Part shown: in pieces, positions 57,521 through 64,000 of the stretch
Position numbering within the stretch: position 1 is the first letter of the stretch
Layout of the letters: the number at the start of each line of letters is the position of its first letter
NCBI GenBank assembly: GCA_007258455.2
Contig: VDFB02321271.1
Location: 1-64,000, forward strand
DNA from: Sequoia sempervirens
Taxonomy: Eukaryota > Streptophyta > Pinopsida > Cupressales > Cupressaceae
Direction of reading: 5' to 3'
Length of the DNA stretch: 64,000 bases
Made by a program: the position numbers and the translations under genes
The notes under the pieces: generated by a model
Told to the model about the DNA's origin: nothing
Database searches by the model: none
What the model saw: only the letters and a program-made list of their open reading frames with translations

Positions 57521-59550
57521 TGGTATTAGAGCCTTGATTTGCAGCCCCTTCTCAGATTTTTGAGAAAATCATTGTAGGGTTCATTCGGGATTCCTCAAGG
57601 TTATCATGCCTTGAGTTCATTCATGAGGCATTTTGGATCAAATTGGGCTTCACCATTGGATTTAGAGCACTAGAAAAAGTCAGGATTGGCTTTTGCTTTG
57701 TAGATTTTGGTCATTTTTTGCCAGATCTGTGAGGGTTTCAAGCTAGGATATTTTTTGCAAGCTCTGGGGGTAGTCAATTGTTTTGAGTAGTTTGGGCAGA
57801 AACAGAGGTCACCATTACGTTCATAGCAGCCAAAAACCCTAAGATTGCCCTTTGTTTCATTGATTTCTGAGAAGTTGGTCTGGAAGGCAAAAGTTTTTTG
57901 TCTTAGGAGCCATACAGTCTCCCTTGCACACTTCATGAGGCTCAAAAATCGAGAAAAATATCAAAAAAATGTGTTTCTTGGTTTTTACACCGCTGCGCCC
58001 AGTGTAAATCATCTCTGCCACTGTCGCCAGTGGCGCCACCCATTTCCTCTGCTACCTAGGGACAGCCCCCGTGAGCCCTAACTCCAGAGGCTCCAGTCCC
58101 ATGGGGGATTGGGCGCTATGTGCCCAACCCCCACCCATTCGCCTAGCCCCAGCATAGGTCGTATGGATGACAAGGGGCCTATGCCCTTCCTCCAACCGCA
58201 ACCAGGGAATATTCCCTTTTTCAAACATAATATTCCTTTGATGACCATCAATTTTTTTGCAAGGGGGCTTTTTGGCACCGATGGATAGGTGGCCATCAAA
58301 TTTTATACTGTGAAGTTTTGACATCAACATGATGTCATTGGCCGTATGGCCCCTCTTTGCCCCTCATAGCCCTGATTTTTCCTAAAGGAGCAATTTTTTT
58401 CTTTTGGTCATAACTTGGGCATACGATATCGAAATCGGGAAAACGAGATATCGTCGAAAAGCTGGTTCCGAGAACTTTCTAGTGGTGCTATTTATTTTTC
58501 AGTATTTTTATGTTTATCTAAATTTATTTCTTTTTGAACTGAAATGTTTATTTTGGGCTTCTGAGCTCATAACGTTTTGCCACGATCTTACATTTTCATC
58601 TTCTTTACAACGTTGGAAAGGTATTGAGGAGCCCTATCTTGTTGTCTATGCATTTTTTTCTATATCTATCCCAAGTTTTTTGCTATTCCAGATTTGTCCT
58701 GATGGGTGTTTTGGAGATTACTTAGATGTTTTGGTAGTTGGAAAGATGAAACTTGAAGATTTTTCCTTCATTTCAGTACCACATCATGTTATTTTCTGTT
58801 TATGAACATTTAGGATTCTCTCCTTTTGAAATCATTGGGTTATTGTAATAAATGAACTATGATAAAGTTCCATTAGGGGGGTTTCTTGCATAATAATTTG
58901 ATTAGAGTGTGCATGCACTTTGATCTCCATATTCATTTTGATTTGATGATAGCTCGCATGGGTTATATCTGGTGTCTTAGTTTCTTTTGGCCACATTTTT
59001 GCTATAGCTTGACACATATTAGATTCATCGATTCACACTTCAGTTGAGAGATTATGTTTCTTGATCCTCATTGGTTCAGATTCTTCTCAGTTTGAGGGCC
59101 ATGTTTTTATGGTTAATGTTCTAGAGTCTCTTTTTGGTACTCCTTCCCACGGAAGAGTTCCAGTAATAGTTTGGCATCAGCATCGAGATACATGACTTCC
59201 AGATTCTGTTATCATCTCATCTACTGTTGCTTCACAGATTCTAGGGTTGTTCCAGTTTGTGAGTTTTCCAATGTTCTGTGGCATCAGGTCTACTGTCACA
59301 TTATTATGATTTCATTATGGTTTCTTGTAGACAGAGGTATCTTTCCTTGCTTGTTTGATTGCGATTCCAGTGTTACTCTATAGTGTTCTTCCTGTGCTTT
59401 TTCGCAACAGTTCATCTCTTTGGGGGGGGGGGTTTCCCACTAGGTTTTATCTCTCTATACATTTATACATGAGTACTTGATTAGGCCTTGTTGCTAGGAC
59501 TCATATTTGCATAATAATCTACTTCTCCCTAAGTTGGACTTATGGGGGGT

Positions 59551-59834
59551 TGTTGGTGTAATTAATATTTAGTTACACTTTGCATAAGTTTACTTAGGTA
59601 ATATTTATTTCCTAGGTTAATTAATTCTCATCTTTATCTTTTGAGCTATCTTGTTGCTCAAGATAAGATTAGGGTTATGCATATTTTCTTTTATAAAGCA
59701 AATCATTATCTTGTAATTATGAATTTCTCGAATAATATTATGTTGCACATCCTTTTGCAACCTTTCTGCTTTTTCTAATTTTCTCTTCTGTGGAAGGTCT
59801 TTTCGGTTTGCAAATCTGATCTTGGTTTTTAATA
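59551..59834 (+). repeat. 3' LTR of the 2.6-kb element
   Basis: 284 bp from TGTTGG to TTTTTAATA after the polypurine tract. The terminal CA has become TA. Confidence 0.9.
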
Positions 59835-60472
59835 GTTATGAGGGGGTCAATATAAGTGGTATGAGGTGGAAGAGAAAATGGTGATGGAGTGAATGTAGTG
59901 GTAGGACAAGTGAAGGGAACACTAAGAGGGGCAAAGGTGGTGGAGGATGGAATATTTGATGCCAGAAAAGAACTAGGAATGCTAGTTGGAATAACAAAGG
60001 AAGGAGTCACATGAATAACCTGTTGCATGGTTGTTGTAACTTGGGGGGTGGTATAGGTTGGTATGGATGGAATGGTTGAAGGAGGAGGAATGTGGGATCC
60101 TCCTTAACTAACCACGGTGTTTGTTGGTTGAGATGTGCTAGGGGCATGTTTTTGATATATCTCAACAATATTTTTCATAACATCTAAGCTTGCATCAATT
60201 TCAAGCAATTGATGGATGTTATCTATAGAAGGAATAGTAGTGGTTGAAATGTTTTCAAGACACATGTTATGTTGAAGGTTTGCTAGGTCCTCATAAATGT
60301 TCACTACCTTGTCTTGCAGAATGGAACTAGTTTGTGTGTCAACATGCAAGCTATTGGAAGGAAAAGGGGTACTATTGGTAGTATCCATGCCTAATGCACC
60401 ATTGTTAATACCAAGAGTAGGATCTCTTGAAATCCCAAGGTCCACAATGAAAGTGCTATCGTGGGAAGCCAT
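59835..60472 (-). pseudogene. Ser/Thr/Pro-rich retrotransposon leader ORF, interrupted
   Basis: From the ATG at 60472 (MASHDSTFIVDLGISRDPTL) the minus strand reads about 210 codons with one internal TAA (about 60104, expected CAA). The second half is a Pro/Thr/Ser-rich linker (GGSHIPPPSTIPSIPTYTTP, FAPLSVPFTCPTTTFTPSPF). It runs straight into the 3' LTR of the adjacent element at 59834, which truncates it. The composition and a regular run (ILQDKVVNIYEDLANLQHNM, coiled-coil-like) suggest the N-terminal part of a gag protein, but no domain is certain. Confidence 0.5.
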
Positions 60473-63400
60473 GAGTCTAGAACTTTGTCTCACTAAATTA
60501 TTATCAATAGGGCACCAAACACTCATACAAGTACAGAAAAGGATAGGGTGAAGGAAAATGCAAACTAGGAAAAATAAAATGCTAAAAAAAGTAATTTTAT
60601 AAACCGAAATAGGAAGACAATAATAAAAAATAGAAATATAGGAAATTCCCAAAAAATGCTAGAAATGATAGTGCAAAATGTGCTGAAGGACTAAGTCGCC
60701 TAGTATGGCGATTTAGTTCCCAAGATGATTTTTTTTATATTTTTTCAAAATTTTGAATGCAATTTTATGTCTTTTAGATGCAACTACAATATGAAAATGT
60801 ATAATTTTTTTTGTTTTCAAGGTAAAGATGATGCAAAAATGTAAGCTATTTGAGATTGTCACTAATGCAAATTTGAAAACCCTAGGATGCAACTTAAACA
60901 ATGAAATAGCTAATGTAATGCAAATGAAACCTAGTATGTACTTGAAAATCAGAAGTAAATATGTTCAAAAGTTAGGTTCACCAAAATGTAAACAAATATT
61001 TTGGTAACCTTATTGGACACTTGCCCTTCTAGGGTTTTTAACCTAAAAGGGAAGGAATAAGGTCAAAATCAAGGGTGTTTACACTCAAGACTAATGTAAA
61101 TGAGATGTATGTTGTATATTTATGATGTAATGATGCACTAATCTGAAAAGAAAGCAATGTAATGATGCTAAACCTAAGAAATGCAAAGTGTTGGAAAACA
61201 CACTGTGATATGAAAAAACACCTAAAAATGCAAGTAAATGATGAAATAACTTAATAAAGTTGGAGAGGTGCAGGTCTAGAATATGAAATAAAATGTGAAG
61301 AGATTCTGGAATCCTGAGAAGTTCTCTAAAAATGATGAGCGAGACACTTATGCTAGGTTGGGCAACTTAGTCCTAGTTTTGGGGAAAACTGTCTAAAACA
61401 TGAATCTACCAAATGGGTATCTAGAAATGCAGAAAACACTTTTCAGGCTTGGTAGTGGGACTAATCCACCAAGGGTGATGACTTAGTCCACCTACAGATT
61501 TCGAGAATCTCAAGATAGGATTTTGTAGCTTTGATTTTGTACTTTCTTTTTCTGATGTGGGTATGGATCTGAATCTTTAGAAAAAGACCTGTAGACTATC
61601 CCCAAGCTTGAATTAATTTTATGTTGACTTGAATAGATTTGATGAATTTTTGACCACTTTTCAACACTTATTTCTTTGACAATTTTTCCAACAAATTCCT
61701 ACAAACACACACGTAAAGAGGGAAAAATGACTAAGGGTTAGAGTATAGGGGTTTGCCTTGGTCAAACCCCACTTTGGTAATCAAAACCTATGAAATGAAA
61801 TGAAATGGAAAGAGAATGATAAATAAATAACATGCAATAGTCATACACTTACCAAACCCTTGATGTAGAAATCTGAAGATATGCAATGAAGTGCTTCAAT
61901 GGATGACTTGATTATGCTTAGAGTTCTTGAATGCTTGAGAATGATTAAGTTGATTGCTTGAGAGAATGCTTGAATGAATGAGGAGATGTAAAATGAGTGT
62001 AAAAATCCTTATTTATACTTGATTTTAATAAATTTCCAAAAAATAACACATCACAAACCGACCTAAAGGGTTAGAGGATGAAACTCCGCTAGAATTTTAA
62101 AATTATTTTGAGTTTTATGCCAAAAAGGACTAAGTCGCCCCTATTGGCGACTTAGTCCCACTTAAGCAAATTAAGTGATTGTCCATAATTATGGGACATT
62201 AAATGTTGTCTAATGGGAATATCCTCAAAAACATACTTAAGGGAGGCTAAAAAGTGCATTAAAGGGTCATTTAAACATAAGAAAGGGTTAAATTAATGAT
62301 GACTAGTCTAGAAAAGTGTTAAAGTGGGTTACAACACTTTACAACACTTTGAAATGAGACTTGGTAAGTGATAAAAAGGAGATATTATGATGAATTATGA
62401 TAGGAAGAGTCTAGAAAAGTGTAGAAATGTGTTACAACACTTCACAACACCTTTACAAGACATCTTAGAAGTCTTAATGATTCACAATGGTCTAAGACCT
62501 AATGTGAAGGTGTTGGTCACATTACAACATTAAATATAGGAAAAATAAAGCCAAAATCCACTAGGAGGGCTTGAACATGAGAAAAATTAGAAGGGTTACT
62601 TTTTCGTGTCCACACATATATTATATCTCTCTTAGGTGAAGTAATTTCTTTCCTAATATCATTCTAATTTGTGTAATGATATTCGCTTTCATTTGTGTTC
62701 TCATATCCAAAAAGGGATTTATGACTCTCTATTTCCAAGGTTTCCATGGGTTCCTATCCACCACCTCCTAAAGTTGAATAAGAACCTTTAATTTGGACAA
62801 TTGGTTTCTCAATTCAAGATTGCAAGTCAACATCCTTTTCTTCATTTAATATTTACATGGGGTTTAGTTTTGTTAAAAAATTATGGTCTAATACCGTCTA
62901 AGTATTAGCATTCTCTAGAATCTTCATTCTTTCTATATGTTTCTTAATATTAGATAATTCTCCCTTATAGCTCCTATCACTTAGTGTTCACCTTTCATCT
63001 AAATAAGTGTCCTCAAATTTTCTCCTCCTAGCTTCATTTTCCTCACTTGTAACACAAATTTTTGTCAAGTCTTATGACTCAATAACCAATGTTCATATAT
63101 GGACCTACCTATAGCTTTCCTTAGAGCATTACTGAAGTGTTTAGGATAATATATCCTTAGCAAGATTTATCATATAACCCAACAATTTTAAATCTAGAAG
63201 ATATAAACCTTATTTAGCTATAATATGGAATTCTAATTACTTCAATCTAGGAGGGAAAAAGGGTTCTTTTAAGTGAATTTTATCTAAATTTTTAATTTTC
63301 TAAATAGCCTCAAGGAATACCACTCTTTCTAGCACCATTACCATAGCTCCTACATAAACCATAATAATAGTATGGTCATTACGATGGAACTAATCTCCCC

Positions 63401-64000
63401 AATTATTCTCAATTTGAGCCCCAAGATTCAATTGCTCTGGCATGAAGAATTTAGTGAATTCCCTAGAGAGCCTTCCCCTTTTGTGTCCTAAAATGTTCAT
63501 GGCCCTTGTCACAAGATGATCTTTAAATATTCAATAGTCAACATTTTGCCAATGGAGATCCAATAAGTAAGTTCACCCTTGAAAATGGATAGGTTTTCCC
63601 TTTGGTGACATGAAGTTTCAAATTAGGGTTTGTATTGTCTTTTCCCAAACATAATATAATGTGGCATACAAGAGCATACCACCTAAAAAATGGTATCCTC
63701 TTATCATTTTTTAAAGAAATAATTTCCCTATGAATGTTATCTGCTAATATAAAGGATAAGTCAAAGAGCCTATTGACATGTTTATGCTAAATTCCAATTA
63801 CTATGATCATTACAAATAAAATAATTTGGACTTTCTATTCCATCACCAAAACTTGGTAAAAATCTATGTATATATTCCTAAAATAATCATCAAATATGTC
63901 CACACTAAGAGGATCCACCTCTCTAACTAGATAGAAATCGTTCTTCCTACCATACATATATCATGGCATGTGATAAAGGGACCATTTCACCCTCTAAATA
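60473..64000. other. Probable LTR or leader and decayed retroelement sequence
   Basis: No ORF with a recognisable domain. 60700-62600 is A-rich and contains the repeated hairpins; its position upstream of a minus-strand gag-like ORF suggests LTR and untranslated leader. 62700-64000 has many short minus-strand coding-like runs (for example around 63420-63700) broken by stops in all frames, which I could not assign. Confidence 0.4.
60690..62160. repeat. Repeated hairpin GGACTAAGTCGCC / GGCGACTTAGTCC
   Basis: A perfect 13-bp inverted repeat with a 6-bp spacer lies at 62126-62158. An earlier, slightly degenerate copy lies at about 60690-60721 (GGACTAAGTCGCC ... GGCGATTTAGTTCC). A half-degenerate relative is near 61459-61498 (GGACTAATCCACC ... 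GATGACTTAGTCCACC). All lie upstream (minus-strand sense) of the leader ORF. Confidence 0.8.

Larger units (their letters stand above)
57237..59834 (+). mobile_element. 2.6-kb non-autonomous LTR element with 284-bp LTRs
   Basis: LTRs 57237-57520 and 59551-59834 (284 bp each, TGTTGGTGTAATTAATATTT start) enclose 2.03 kb. Primer binding site TGGTATTAGAGCC at 57521-57533; polypurine tract TATGGGGGG at 59541-59549. No gag or pol domain can be read in the interior in any frame; the longest ORF (58404-58805) is unrecognised. A GC-richer block lies at 57990-58200 and a G run at 59421-59431. No target duplication was found (TACCA before, GTTAT after), which fits recombination with the neighbouring fragments. 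Confidence 0.85.

Noticed and set aside
58404..58805. 133-codon ORF in the 2.6-kb element interior
   Set aside because: No recognisable domain and not bounded as a gag; the interior as a whole lacks coding signatures.
1..64000. tRNA, rRNA, snoRNA and microRNA genes
   Set aside because: No cloverleaf, box motifs or conserved rRNA sequence noticed by eye; the primer-binding-site matches to tRNA-iMet are only 12-nt retroelement sites.

Overview
This is a nuclear plant window, most likely from a conifer or other gymnosperm. Three things suggest this. The TIR domain at the left edge carries the VFINHRGPDVK signature I associate with conifer TIR-type resistance proteins. The single large intact gene is a PLS-class pentatricopeptide repeat (PPR) gene of a style common in conifers. 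Nearly everything else is AT-rich spacer and old, stop-riddled LTR retrotransposons nested in each other. No prokaryotic features, RNA genes or CRISPR arrays were seen.

Layout. 1-1200: first exon of a TIR-NLR disease resistance gene on the minus strand, with a frameshift and a duplicated N-terminus, plus its putative promoter. 2963-3274: a long foldback element. 3323-8536: a complete but dead Ty1/copia element with LTRs, PBS, PPT and a 5-bp target duplication. 8.5-15 kb: AT-rich spacer, a 265-bp tandem duplication and an LTR-like repeat. 15.1-19.4 kb: a possible DNA transposon with inverted ends and TAGTCATTTA-type arrays, enclosing a triplicated 248-bp hairpin repeat. 20.99-24.75 kb: an LTR element encoding only a gypsy-type GAG and protease. 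27.1-31.0 kb: a 1000-codon intronless PPR gene on the minus strand, followed by a decayed DYW domain and preceded by a tandem, deletion-riddled copy of its own 5' end. 32.8-64 kb: a graveyard of gypsy and copia fragments, two elements with about 1.5-kb LTRs and short interiors, and a 2.6-kb element with 284-bp LTRs.

The most interesting discovery is a family of four non-coding DNA transposons of about 795 bp (37.8, 41.2, 46.6 and 53.1 kb). Their terminal inverted repeats begin GGGTATGTGCAGGATCATGA. In all four, a different 3-bp target duplication can be read (TTC, TGT, GTA, TAT). Removing the element plus one target copy joins the flanking retrotransposon reading frames in phase. The 3-bp duplications and GGG ends do not fit the usual plant superfamilies.

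How the genes work together: the TIR-NLR would act in immune sensing and the PPR protein in organellar RNA processing, so the two are unrelated neighbours. The remaining coding traces are selfish DNA. Most in-frame stops in the retroelements are TAG or TGA, explainable by C-to-T or G-to-A transitions, which is what long-term cytosine methylation and deamination would leave.
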